In this document: one piece after another, positions 1 to 6,669 of the stretch | How positions within the stretch are numbered: the stretch's first letter is position 1 | Layout: each line of letters begins with the position of its first letter | Assembly (NCBI GenBank): GCA_012841765.1 | Contig: DUUA01000172.1 | Span: 1-6,793, forward strand | Direction: 5' to 3' | Source: Acholeplasmataceae bacterium | GTDB taxonomy: Bacteria; Bacillota_I; Bacilli_A; ML615J-28; CAG-698 | DNA: 6,793 nt | The notes under the pieces: model-generated | Told to the model about the DNA's origin: nothing | Seen by the model: the letters and a program-made list of their open reading frames with translations, nothing else | Database searches by the model: none | Translations under genes and position numbers: made by a program

Positions 1-1
1 A

Positions 2-1498
2 GCGAAGAATACCATTATGCTGTATTTCCGGCAGATTCTTATTATGCTGGTAAGTTTGTATACGGTTCGTGTTGTTTTAGATGTGCTTGGTGTTGTAGAT
101 TACGGTATTTATAATGTGGTAGCTGGTATCGTGACGATGTTTACATTTCTCAGTGGAGCAATGGCGACTGCCTGTCAGCGGTATTTCAGTTTTGAGCTTG
201 GAAGAAAGGATTATGAACAATTAAAGAAGACGTTTAGTGTATCCTTGATCAGTTATATTGTTATTGCAGTTCTAGTCTTGTTATTTGCAGAGACCGTTGG
301 TTTGTGGTTTGTGTACAACAAGCTTGATATTCCAGTTGATCGTGTGCATGCTGCCCGACTTGTTTATCATGCTTCTGTGCTGTCTCTTTTCCTTACTATT
401 GTAACAACACCGTATATGGCTTCTATCATTGCACATGAGGATATGACGGTGTATGCATATGTTTCGATAGTTGAGGTTTTGTTAAAACTGCTTGTTCCTT
501 TGTTGTTGCCTTTATTTGTTTTTGACAAGCTGGTATTGTATGGGTATTTTCTAGCAGGAGTTGTTGTCATTTCAACGTTAATTTACCGGAAAATATCTCG
601 AAAACGGTATGAGGAATGTCGTTCAGGGTGGTATTGGGACAAGTTTCTTTTCAAGGAGCTTATAAGTTATACCGGATGGAATATGTTTGGATCATTAACT
701 AAAGTTTCTAAGTTTCAAGCAGTTAATATTGTTTTAAACCAGTATTATAATCCAGTTATTGTTGCATCACGAAGTATTGCGATTCAGGTAAATAATGCAG
801 TAAAAAGTTTTGCTCAAAATTTTAGTACAGCAGTTCGTCCTCAAATCATAAAAAGTTACGCGGCAGATAAGATAGACGAGATGAATCTTCTTGTATTCCG
901 GAGTTGCAAGGCTACATTTTATTTGATGTTTGTTTTTATGCTACCACTGAGTCTTGAGATGACTTTTGTTCTTTCGCTGTGGCTTAAATCACCACCACAA
1001 TATGTGGTAATTTTTACACAATTGATTCTTCTTGATGCTCTTATTGAATCAGTTAGTTATCCGCTTATGACGGTTGCTCAGGCCACCGGCAAGATAAAAC
1101 TTTATCAGGTTGTTGTTGGCGGAATCCTTCTTCTCAATTTACCACTTTCAATGGTTGCGATGGTTTTAGGTTTTTCTCCTGTTAGTGTTTTTATAATTGC
1201 TGTTGTTTTAACATTTATTGCATTTATTTTTCGGTTAATTATAATTAAGAGACTTATACGATTTTCTATAAGAGATTTTTTTATTCAAGTTATACTCCCA
1301 ATTATCGTAAGTAGTGTTATTGGTTTTAGTTTTGCTTTTCTGGTAAAATATTTAATGAATCCCAGTTTTTTTCGAACAATTCTTGTTGTGATTATATCAG
1401 TTCTATCTTTTTCTTTAGTTTTTTTCTATTTTGGTCTTAGCCGGAATGAACGGGTCCGGGTCTTTCATTTTATTAAATCTAAAACAGGAGTTCGTTAA
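2..1498 (+). CDS. wzx: Wzx-type polysaccharide flippase (MATE-like), 5' end outside the window
   Basis: This is a polytopic inner-membrane protein of the lipopolysaccharide/polysaccharide exporter (MATE/MVF-like) group, expected to flip undecaprenyl-linked oligosaccharide units to the outer face of the membrane. The frame is open to the window edge: five codons (AKNTI) precede the ATG at 17. In this family a stretch like AKNT is followed by LLYxRxxLIMLVSLYTxRVVL, and the same pattern reads through here, so the ATG at 17 is probably internal and roughly ten residues are missing. From the visible part, 498 residues remain, close to a full-length family member. Recognisable blocks counted from the ATG at 17 are the N-terminal helix with VSLYTVRVVLDVLG, DYGIYNVVAG near residue 28, and SGAMATACQRYFSFELG near residue 46. 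A cytoplasmic-looking basic loop, RKISRKRYEE, lies mid-protein. Long hydrophobic segments run through the rest. The TAA overlaps the next ATG by one base. The substrate cannot be predicted from sequence. Confidence 0.93.
   Translation, partial: AKNTIMLYFRQILIMLVSLYTVRVVLDVLGVVDYGIYNVVAGIVTMFTFLSGAMATACQRYFSFELGRKDYEQLKKTFSVSLISYIVIAVLVLLFAETVGLWFVYNKLDIPVDRVHAARLVYHASVLSLFLTIVTTPYMASIIAHEDMTVYAYVSIVEVLLKLLVPLLLPLFVFDKLVLYGYFLAGVVVISTLIYRKISRKRYEECRSGWYWDKFLFKELISYTGWNMFGSLTKVSKFQAVNIVLNQYYNPVIVASRSIAIQVNNAVKSFAQNFSTAVRPQIIKSYAADKIDEMNLLVFRSCKATFYLMFVFMLPLSLEMTFVLSLWLKSPPQYVVIFTQLILLDALIESVSYPLMTVAQATGKIKLYQVVVGGILLLNLPLSMVAMVLGFSPVSVFIIAVVLTFIAFIFRLIIIKRLIRFSIRDFFIQVILPIIVSSVIGFSFAFLVKYLMNPSFFRTILVVIISVLSFSLVFFYFGLSRNERVRVFHFIKSKTGVR
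1484..1492 (+). promoter_or_regulatory. Shine-Dalgarno site for the FrhB-like gene
   Basis: AGGAG at 1486-1490 lies seven bases before the ATG at 1498, inside the last codons of the flippase gene. It supports that ATG as the start, which is also the position that places the first ferredoxin cysteine at residue 10. The stop/start TAATG arrangement suggests coupled translation with the flippase. Confidence 0.7.
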
Positions 1499-2667
1499 TG
1501 CTTGATGTAGCAAAAACTTCAAAATGCAATGGTTGTCATGCCTGTTTCTCCATCTGCCCTGTGGGTGCTATTAGCATGAATAGTGATAATAACGAATTTT
1601 TAAGGCCGATAATAGATTATAGTAAATGTACTCATTGTGGAAAATGTGAATCGGTTTGTCCTGTTTTACATACTCCGAAACTTCCGGAAACTGATCCTCC
1701 TGCGTTTGCCTGCAAGAATATTAATGAAGAAATACGGTTAAAGAGTTCTTCAGGTGGAATATTTACAGTCCTTGCCGAAAATATTATTAGGCAGGGTGGA
1801 GTTGTATTTGGTGCAAGGTTTGATAAGGACTTCTCGGTTATACATGACTGGACTGAAACAATAGAAGGTTTGGGAGCTTTTCGCGGTTCAAAGTATGTTC
1901 AAAGCAAAATTGGATCAAAATTTATTGATTGCAAGAAATTTCTTGAAGAAGGTCGATGTGTATTATTTTCTGGCACTCCATGTCAAATCGGCGGTTTAAA
2001 GTCGTATTTGGGGATAGAATATAATTTGCTATATACTGTTGATATTATTTGCCATGGAGTCCCTTCTCCTTTGCTTTGGAGAAAATACCTTGTTTATCAT
2101 ACACAAAAGGCTGGAAGTTCAGTTCAGAACATTTCATTTCGTAATAAAGATAATGGATGGAAAAAATTCTCGCTCAGTATTCAATTCGCTGAAACTTGTT
2201 ATAATATGGTAGTAAATCAAGATCCTTTCATGAAGTTTTTTTCACGCCATCTTTGCTTAAGAAGTTCTTGTCATTGTTGTGTATATAAGAATGTTAGAAG
2301 AGTTTCTGATTTTACTCTTGCAGATTTTTGGGGAATCCAAAATATTAGTGCAAAATTTGATGACGATAAAGGTGTATCACTTCTATTACTACATAACAAT
2401 AAAGCTATAGAAAAATTTGATTATGTAAAGAAAAATATGTTTATAGAATCAGTTCCTTTACAACTTGCTGTACAGAAGAACCCTTTTGTTTGTTCTTCTG
2501 TTAAACCATCAAGGTTTTATAAAATGTGTTGTTATGATATTTCTAAACATGATTTTATTTATTTGCATGAAAAATACTTTAATGATAAATATTTCTACAA
2601 ATTATTTATTTTATTTTCTTGGTATATAAAAAAAATATTTATAGGAAAAAGGCTTAAAAGTGAATAA
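1498..2667 (+). CDS. FrhB/FdhB-family iron-sulfur protein (coenzyme F420 hydrogenase/dehydrogenase beta subunit family) of a polysaccharide locus
   Basis: This 389-residue soluble protein joins a two-cluster ferredoxin head to an FrhB/FdhB-like flavoprotein body. The head has C10, C13, C16, C20-P and C44, C47, C50, C54-P, two classical 4Fe-4S motifs. The body follows with the SSSGGIF block (83-89), GTPCQIGGL (159-167), DIICHGVPSP (182-191) and SFRNKDNGW (213-221). Near the end is a cysteine cluster, SSCHCCVYKN (256-265), followed by SDFTLADFWGI (270-280). These blocks match the N- and C-terminal FrhB_FdhB domains. Relatives in methanogens transfer electrons to F420. In bacterial polysaccharide loci such proteins recur beside pyruvyl transferases, but their substrate is not established to my knowledge. 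A reductive modification of a sugar or acyl substituent is my inference. It overlaps the flippase by one base and the pyruvyl transferase by eight. Family assignment is firm; the biochemical role is open. Confidence 0.93.
   Translation: MLDVAKTSKCNGCHACFSICPVGAISMNSDNNEFLRPIIDYSKCTHCGKCESVCPVLHTPKLPETDPPAFACKNINEEIRLKSSSGGIFTVLAENIIRQGGVVFGARFDKDFSVIHDWTETIEGLGAFRGSKYVQSKIGSKFIDCKKFLEEGRCVLFSGTPCQIGGLKSYLGIEYNLLYTVDIICHGVPSPLLWRKYLVYHTQKAGSSVQNISFRNKDNGWKKFSLSIQFAETCYNMVVNQDPFMKFFSRHLCLRSSCHCCVYKNVRRVSDFTLADFWGIQNISAKFDDDKGVSLLLLHNNKAIEKFDYVKKNMFIESVPLQLAVQKNPFVCSSVKPSRFYKMCCYDISKHDFIYLHEKYFNDKYFYKLFILFSWYIKKIFIGKRLKSE
2472..2501. repeat. Perfect 10-bp inverted repeat with a 10-base loop, inside the FrhB-like gene
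   Basis: ACAGAAGAAC at 2472-2481 is the exact reverse complement of GTTCTTCTGT at 2492-2501, with a 10-base T-rich spacer. It is coding sequence, there is no U-tract after it, and the next flanking bases do not pair. It could form an mRNA hairpin, but no function is evident. Confidence 0.55.
2647..2652 (+). promoter_or_regulatory. Shine-Dalgarno-like AAAAGG preceding a GTG start
   Basis: AAAAGG at 2647-2652 stands seven bases before GTG at 2660, and a second purine stretch, AGGA, lies at 2643-2646. It lies within the last codons of the FrhB-like gene. Together with the protein start (NNKKIGIVTFHRA, the usual N-terminus of the family) it decides the GTG start. Confidence 0.55.
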
Positions 2668-3763
2668 TAAAAAAATTGGAATTGTTACCTTTCATCGTGC
2701 ATACAACTTTGGCGCTGCTCTTCAGGCATACGCATTGCAAGAAGAATTGCATAATTCTGGCAATGATAGTTATAGGGTGGCAATAGTTGATTATACACCA
2801 AGTTGCATCTCAAACCGCTATCGTTTGATTAAGATAGACCTGTCTAGTACATTGTCTATAATAAAAAGTTTTATTAATTCTATTCTAAATTTACCTTTTA
2901 TTTATTATAAAAAGCGTCTTTTTAATTATTTTATTGATAAGTATTTTTTATTGGGCTCTGACAATATTGATAAATATAATATTGCAGTTTGTGGAAGCGA
3001 CCAAATATGGAATCCGTCACTAACAAAGGGTGTAAACCCTTTTTATTATGCTGAATCAAATTATAGCGGCCTAGTAAAGATATCTTATGCTGCAAGTTTT
3101 GGGATTTCATCAATTCCTGAATTATATCGCGATTCGATTAAGTCTTCTTTACTTAAATTTTCAAAATTGTCACTACGTGAGATAGATGGTGTCAAAATAC
3201 TTGAAGATGAGCTAGATATATCGGGTGCTGAAGTTGTATTAGACCCCTGCTTTTTTTTAAATGCTAAGCAATGGATGGACATCGCTAGGAAATATAAAGG
3301 TAAAAAAAAATATATCGTTATTTATCAATTTATTCAGAATAATAAACTAATACAAGATGCAAAAGAATATGCACGATTAAATTCATGTAATATTGTTGAA
3401 TTGACAGTTAGTTATGGGAAAAATCTCTTGAGATTAAATAGTACTTATTCAATTGTAGTTGCTGCGGGACCCGCCGATTTTCTCGGTATAATTATGAATG
3501 CAGAGTTTGTTTTTACAAATTCTTTTCATGGTTCAGTTTTTTCAATGATTTTTGGCAAACAGTTTTACTCATATCCATTTAGCGATAGATCCTCAAGGCT
3601 ATTAAGTTTGTTGAAACAAGTAGATTTAGAGGATAGATTTATTACCACTCAAGAGTGCGGTTTTTCTAAAATTATAGAATATGCAGATGTAAATAATAAA
3701 TTAGAATCATTGATATCAAAATCACGTCAATTCTTGCATGATTCAGTAGCATCGTCTTTATAA
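2660..3763 (+). CDS. Polysaccharide pyruvyl transferase family protein
   Basis: This 367-residue cytoplasmic protein belongs to the polysaccharide pyruvyl transferase (CsaB/WcaK-like) family. Members transfer an enolpyruvyl unit from phosphoenolpyruvate to a sugar of a lipid-linked repeat, giving a pyruvate ketal and a negative charge. Visible landmarks are the N-terminal beta strand and loop KIGIVTFHRAYNFGAALQAYALQ (residues 5-27), CGSDQIWNP (111-119), VLDPCFF (193-199) and TNSFHGSVFSMIFGKQF (286-302), with the conserved histidine at 290. Length is normal and the frame is intact, so the enzyme looks functional. The start is GTG, supported by an upstream AAAAGG and the family N-terminus. It overlaps the FrhB-like gene by eight bases, and this pairing is recurrent in bacterial polysaccharide loci. 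A nine-A run at 3302-3310 encodes three lysines and an eight-T run lies at 3251-3258; both are slippage-prone. The acceptor sugar cannot be read from sequence. Confidence 0.93.
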   Translation: MNNKKIGIVTFHRAYNFGAALQAYALQEELHNSGNDSYRVAIVDYTPSCISNRYRLIKIDLSSTLSIIKSFINSILNLPFIYYKKRLFNYFIDKYFLLGSDNIDKYNIAVCGSDQIWNPSLTKGVNPFYYAESNYSGLVKISYAASFGISSIPELYRDSIKSSLLKFSKLSLREIDGVKILEDELDISGAEVVLDPCFFLNAKQWMDIARKYKGKKKYIVIYQFIQNNKLIQDAKEYARLNSCNIVELTVSYGKNLLRLNSTYSIVVAAGPADFLGIIMNAEFVFTNSFHGSVFSMIFGKQFYSYPFSDRSSRLLSLLKQVDLEDRFITTQECGFSKIIEYADVNNKLESLISKSRQFLHDSVASSL

Positions 3764-3778
3764 GGTTAATAAAATATT

Positions 3779-5215
3779 GTGATGTATAGCGAAGTATACT
3801 TAAAACGGATTGTTGTTTTATCTCTCTATTTTTTAACTTTGTCATTTAGTATTTTAGCAATATATTCAACAAATGAATTTTTTATTTTTTATTGTATATT
3901 TGCACTTTCTATTGAGATAACAATTATCTCATTTATTAATAAAAATTTCACTTTATTATTCTTTCTCTTCACATTTATTTTCTTTCAAATGTCTAGGCTT
4001 TTTCTGTATTATTTGGGATTAACTGATTTAAATTGGCGAAGAGGGTATGTGGGTGATTTTTTTGATGATGAAACGGCTTTACATACACTAAAATCATTTG
4101 TAATTGTATTGTCTGCTTTGTTTTTTTCACAGTTTTTGATAACACCAAAGAAAAATAAGGTTAAAAAATCATCCTTGAATATTTTTAGTGAAGGTAATAA
4201 TTTAATAATTGGCATAGTTTCTATACTGTTAATTTTTACATTACTAGTTAATATTTATAAATCATATGATGTTTTTCTTTTTATCAAGAAGTACGGTTAT
4301 GTTAGTTATTATAAGGACTATGTTGGAAATAAATACATGATTATATTAGCCGATTCTTCTTACATCTTTTTCTATTATTATTTGGCATTAACTTCTAATA
4401 AAAAAGTAAAATTAAAAAGAATAATATTAATCTTATTCATAATTGCAACATTCTTTGTGCTTATTCAAGGTACTAGAAGGTTTTTTGTTTTGAATATTTT
4501 GCTTGTTTTATACTACTATTTAATAACGAGTAAAAAGTTTTCTTTTAGGTTTATATTAAAGCTTATCATTCCTGTAATTTTATTGTTTGTATTATTTTTT
4601 ATGGTGAGCAGTGTTCGTATGGGGCGAGCACAGAAAAACTCACTAAATTTAGGTGATATGCTTATTCTTTTTTTAGAACAGCAAGGGGTTTCTATAGTAG
4701 TTCCGTCTTATGGTTATTCTTACCAACAAGAGATACCTGATAAAGGTTTGAATTATTTAATTCCAGATCAGATTAATTTTTTAAAAAATATTACAAGGTC
4801 AAAGATTGATAAGTCACATAGAGAAGAACAAGCATTAGAAGGGAATTACTTGGCCCAATTTATTTCTTACAAAGTTATGCCCTCAAGGTTTAATAAAGGT
4901 GAAGGTATGGGTGGTTCTTTTATCTTGGAAATCTATTATTATTTTGGTTATATTGGTCTTTTTATTTTTTCAGTATTAATTGGATTGTTTACTGTCTACG
5001 CAAGTAAAACAAATATGTCTGGTAATAGTTTTCTTTTTGTAATTTTATTAAGTATTTTACATTATTTCTTTTTAATGCCCCGTAGTTATCCAAGTCAGTC
5101 TTTTTTCACTATTACTTCATTAAAATTTTGGTTTGTATTTTTTTCATTATTTTTATTACAAACAATTGTTACCTATATTAAACCAAAAGGAGAGTTGATT
5201 AATGGATGTCATTGA
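3779..5215 (+). CDS. wzy: Wzy-type polysaccharide repeat-unit polymerase
   Basis: This 478-residue, very hydrophobic, polytopic membrane protein has the pattern of O-antigen/oligosaccharide repeat-unit polymerases, which join flipped repeat units on the periplasmic side. Supporting landmarks (GTG counted as 1) are GTRRFF at 231-236, an arginine-rich VRMGRAQ loop at 279-285 after a transmembrane segment, and a large hydrophilic loop of about 300-370. GEGMGGSFILEIYYYFGYIGLF at 374-395 follows, the G-x-G-x-S-F-x-x-E block seen before the last membrane segments in this group. Sequence conservation in Wzy proteins is low, so topology and context carry much of the call; an O-antigen ligase-like role is less likely. 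The start is ambiguous: GTG at 3779 is directly followed by ATG at 3782, and only a weak AAGG (3762-3765) lies upstream, 13 or more bases away. The gene is extremely A+T-rich. Its last 14 bases overlap the Stealth gene. Confidence 0.85.
   Translation: MMYSEVYLKRIVVLSLYFLTLSFSILAIYSTNEFFIFYCIFALSIEITIISFINKNFTLLFFLFTFIFFQMSRLFLYYLGLTDLNWRRGYVGDFFDDETALHTLKSFVIVLSALFFSQFLITPKKNKVKKSSLNIFSEGNNLIIGIVSILLIFTLLVNIYKSYDVFLFIKKYGYVSYYKDYVGNKYMIILADSSYIFFYYYLALTSNKKVKLKRIILILFIIATFFVLIQGTRRFFVLNILLVLYYYLITSKKFSFRFILKLIIPVILLFVLFFMVSSVRMGRAQKNSLNLGDMLILFLEQQGVSIVVPSYGYSYQQEIPDKGLNYLIPDQINFLKNITRSKIDKSHREEQALEGNYLAQFISYKVMPSRFNKGEGMGGSFILEIYYYFGYIGLFIFSVLIGLFTVYASKTNMSGNSFLFVILLSILHYFFLMPRSYPSQSFFTITSLKFWFVFFSLFLLQTIVTYIKPKGELINGCH
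5187..5194 (+). promoter_or_regulatory. Strong Shine-Dalgarno site for the Stealth gene
   Basis: AAGGAGAG at 5187-5194, with the AGGAG core ending nine bases before the ATG at 5202, lies inside the end of the polymerase gene. It is the best ribosome-binding match in the window and fixes the Stealth start, which immediately precedes the conserved DFVIPWVDG motif. Confidence 0.75.
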
Positions 5216-6194
5216 TTTTGTAATACCTTGGGTTGATGGTAATGATCCAGAATGGATTAGTGAATTCAATAAATATGCACCAGAGACGAAAAGAATAGAT
5301 ATTGATATTCAACAAACTAGATATCGTGATAATGGGTTGCTTAAATATGTATTCAGAGGAATTGAACAACATGCGCCTTGGGTTAATAAAATTCACTTCG
5401 TTACTTGTGGTCAGAAACCTTTATGGATGAATATAGAATCCCCTAAAATTAATTTTGTAAACCATTCTGATTATATACCCGAACAATTTTTGCCAGTGTT
5501 TAATTCACACCCTATAGAGCTATTTTTGCATAAAATTCCTGGCTTATCAGAGAAATTTGTTTATTTTAATGATGATTCTTATTTAACAAAAACTATTTCA
5601 TCTGATTTTTTCTTTAAAAAGAACAAAGTAAACGAAGTGGTTGCCTTTAGTGCTTTACCTGTTGGAAATATTGAACATATAAGACTTAATAATATTTTAG
5701 CTATAAACAAGAAATTTAGCAAAAGTGAATACATCAAAAATAATTGGTCTGCTTTATTCTCAATAAGAAATGGGAAACAATTGATTAGAACAATACCCTT
5801 GGCAATTCTATTCAGAAATTTTACAGGTTTTTTTGACCATCATTTTCAATCTGCTTTTTTAAAATCTAGTTATGAACTAGCATGGGATCTATTTTATGAG
5901 GAGTTATCCTGTACAATGAATAGTAAATTTAGATCCGATATCGATGTAAACCAATACCTAATTAGATACTTGCAATATTTAACTGGAATTGTTAAGCCGT
6001 TTAATTTAGAGAAGTATTGCAAGTTCTTTAAAATTACTGATGATTTGAATATTATTACTAATACAATAAAAAGCAAAAAATATGTTGAAATTTCAATAAA
6101 TGACTATCCTGTTGATGATTATGATTATAGAATTTCTGAAATACAAAAAGCCTTTGAAGAGATTCTACCAAAAAAATCATCTTTTGAATTATAA
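5202..6194 (+). CDS. Stealth-family sugar-1-phosphate transferase
   Basis: This 330-residue cytoplasmic protein has all four conserved Stealth regions in order. CR1 is IDFVIPWVDGNDPEW (residues 4-18). CR2 spans about 40-127, from RYRDNGLLKYVFRGIEQ to FVYFNDDSYL, and includes WVNKIHFVT and FNSHPIELFLHKI. CR3 is about 208-262, with FDHHFQSAF and FRSDIDVNQ (R244, D246, D248). CR4 is about 293-330, with ISINDYP (N300, D301) and the terminal ILPKKSSFEL. Stealth proteins include bacterial capsule hexose-1-phosphate transferases such as meningococcal SacB and the animal GlcNAc-1-phosphotransferase. They move a sugar-1-phosphate from a nucleotide sugar onto a hydroxyl, leaving a phosphodiester. Length is typical and the frame is intact. 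Here it implies a phosphodiester in the backbone or a side branch. The donor sugar is not predictable. It begins 14 bases inside the polymerase gene with a strong ribosome-binding site and ends two bases before the next ATG. Confidence 0.95.
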   Translation: MDVIDFVIPWVDGNDPEWISEFNKYAPETKRIDIDIQQTRYRDNGLLKYVFRGIEQHAPWVNKIHFVTCGQKPLWMNIESPKINFVNHSDYIPEQFLPVFNSHPIELFLHKIPGLSEKFVYFNDDSYLTKTISSDFFFKKNKVNEVVAFSALPVGNIEHIRLNNILAINKKFSKSEYIKNNWSALFSIRNGKQLIRTIPLAILFRNFTGFFDHHFQSAFLKSSYELAWDLFYEELSCTMNSKFRSDIDVNQYLIRYLQYLTGIVKPFNLEKYCKFFKITDDLNIITNTIKSKKYVEISINDYPVDDYDYRISEIQKAFEEILPKKSSFEL

Positions 6195-6196
6195 AA

Positions 6197-6658
6197 ATGA
6201 CAATATATATATTTATTTTTATAACAAGTTGGTCTTCCTCTTATTTATATTCACGTAGTAAGGATTCTAATGCTTCAGCTATTTTTTGTATTTTAACTTT
6301 TTTCTTTCTTTTTATTCCTGCTGCGCTTAGATATAATATTGGTACTGATTATAAAAATTATGTAGCTATTTTTAATAAAATATTGTACACTCAGAAGGCA
6401 TCACAAGAACCTGGTTTTCTTTTATTAAATCAAACTATCCAAAAGGTTGGGTTAGGTTCACAATGGGTTTTTATTAGTGTTTCTTTTTTAACTTATTTTT
6501 TTCTTTTTAAGTCTATAGAAAAAAAGGATTTTTACCTTGCAATTCCAATATATATATTAGTTATCTACGGGATGAGTTATAGTGCTATAAGACAAGCATT
6601 AGTAATGTCTATGAGTATGTATGCTATAAAATTGTTTTTTGATAAGAAAACTAATTAG
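6197..6658 (+). CDS. EpsG-family membrane protein, N-terminal part, ended early by a frameshift
   Basis: These 153 codons encode the N-terminal part of an EpsG/Wzy-like polytopic membrane protein, a family in exopolysaccharide and capsule loci thought to act in chain polymerisation. Landmarks are a first membrane helix (4-12), a second ending in RYNIGTDYKNY (45-55), EPGFLLLNQTI (71-81), a helix at about 90-104, and SYSAIRQALVMSMSMYAIKLFF (127-148). That last block is normally followed by a short basic loop and a helix leading to FHKSA. Here the frame instead runs DKKTN-stop. The missing continuation is present one base later (6651 onward), so the break is a +1 frame difference at or near the A run at 6647-6650. 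The full-length family is usually over 300 residues, so this product would be less than half. It starts two bases after the Stealth stop with no clear ribosome-binding site, suggesting coupled translation. It could be a pseudogene or a sequence error. Confidence 0.8.
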   Translation: MTIYIFIFITSWSSSYLYSRSKDSNASAIFCILTFFFLFIPAALRYNIGTDYKNYVAIFNKILYTQKASQEPGFLLLNQTIQKVGLGSQWVFISVSFLTYFFLFKSIEKKDFYLAIPIYILVIYGMSYSAIRQALVMSMSMYAIKLFFDKKTN

Positions 6659-6669
6659 TTTTCTTATCA
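6640..6669. repeat. Perfect 30-bp palindrome at the EpsG frameshift
   Basis: TGATAAGAAAACTAA at 6640-6654 is followed directly by its exact reverse complement at 6655-6669. The palindrome has no spacer; in RNA it could fold as a 13-bp stem with an AATT loop. It contains the premature TAG (6656-6658) at its centre. The stem has few G-C pairs and is followed by mixed sequence rather than a clean T run, so it is a poor intrinsic terminator. It lies wholly inside sequence that is coding in EpsG relatives. Confidence 0.9.

Noticed and set aside
367..570. Minus-strand open frame of 67 codons, and similar minus-strand frames at 2931-3113, 3085-3282, 4009-4215, 5199-5396 and 5894-6076
   Set aside because: All lie opposite well-supported genes, have no recognisable motif and no convincing ribosome-binding site; they are shadows of the + strand genes.
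1498..2667. Methanogen or F420-producing host inferred from the FrhB-like gene
   Set aside because: This family is widespread in bacterial polysaccharide loci without F420 metabolism, and the Wzx, Wzy and Stealth context is bacterial in character.
3025..3044. Terminator-like hairpin AAAGGGT-GTAA-ACCCTTT followed by Ts
   Set aside because: The stem is only seven base pairs with three G-C pairs, and it lies in the middle of an intact conserved gene, just after the CGSDQIWNP block. It is most likely fortuitous.
3764..3778. Promoter between the pyruvyl transferase and polymerase genes
   Set aside because: The gap is only 15 bases, too short for a full promoter, and A+T-rich hexamers occur everywhere here. 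An internal promoter cannot be supported.
4776..4789. 14-bp palindrome ATTTTTTAAAAAAT
   Set aside because: It is low-complexity A/T sequence, expected by chance in DNA of about 20-25% G+C.
6641..6658. Programmed ribosomal frameshift joining the two EpsG fragments
   Set aside because: A +1 shift would be needed. There is no prfB-like internal ribosome-binding site, and the T6 and A4 runs are short for transcriptional slippage. The hairpin covers the shift site instead of lying downstream. A one-base insertion explains it more simply, although slippage is not excluded.
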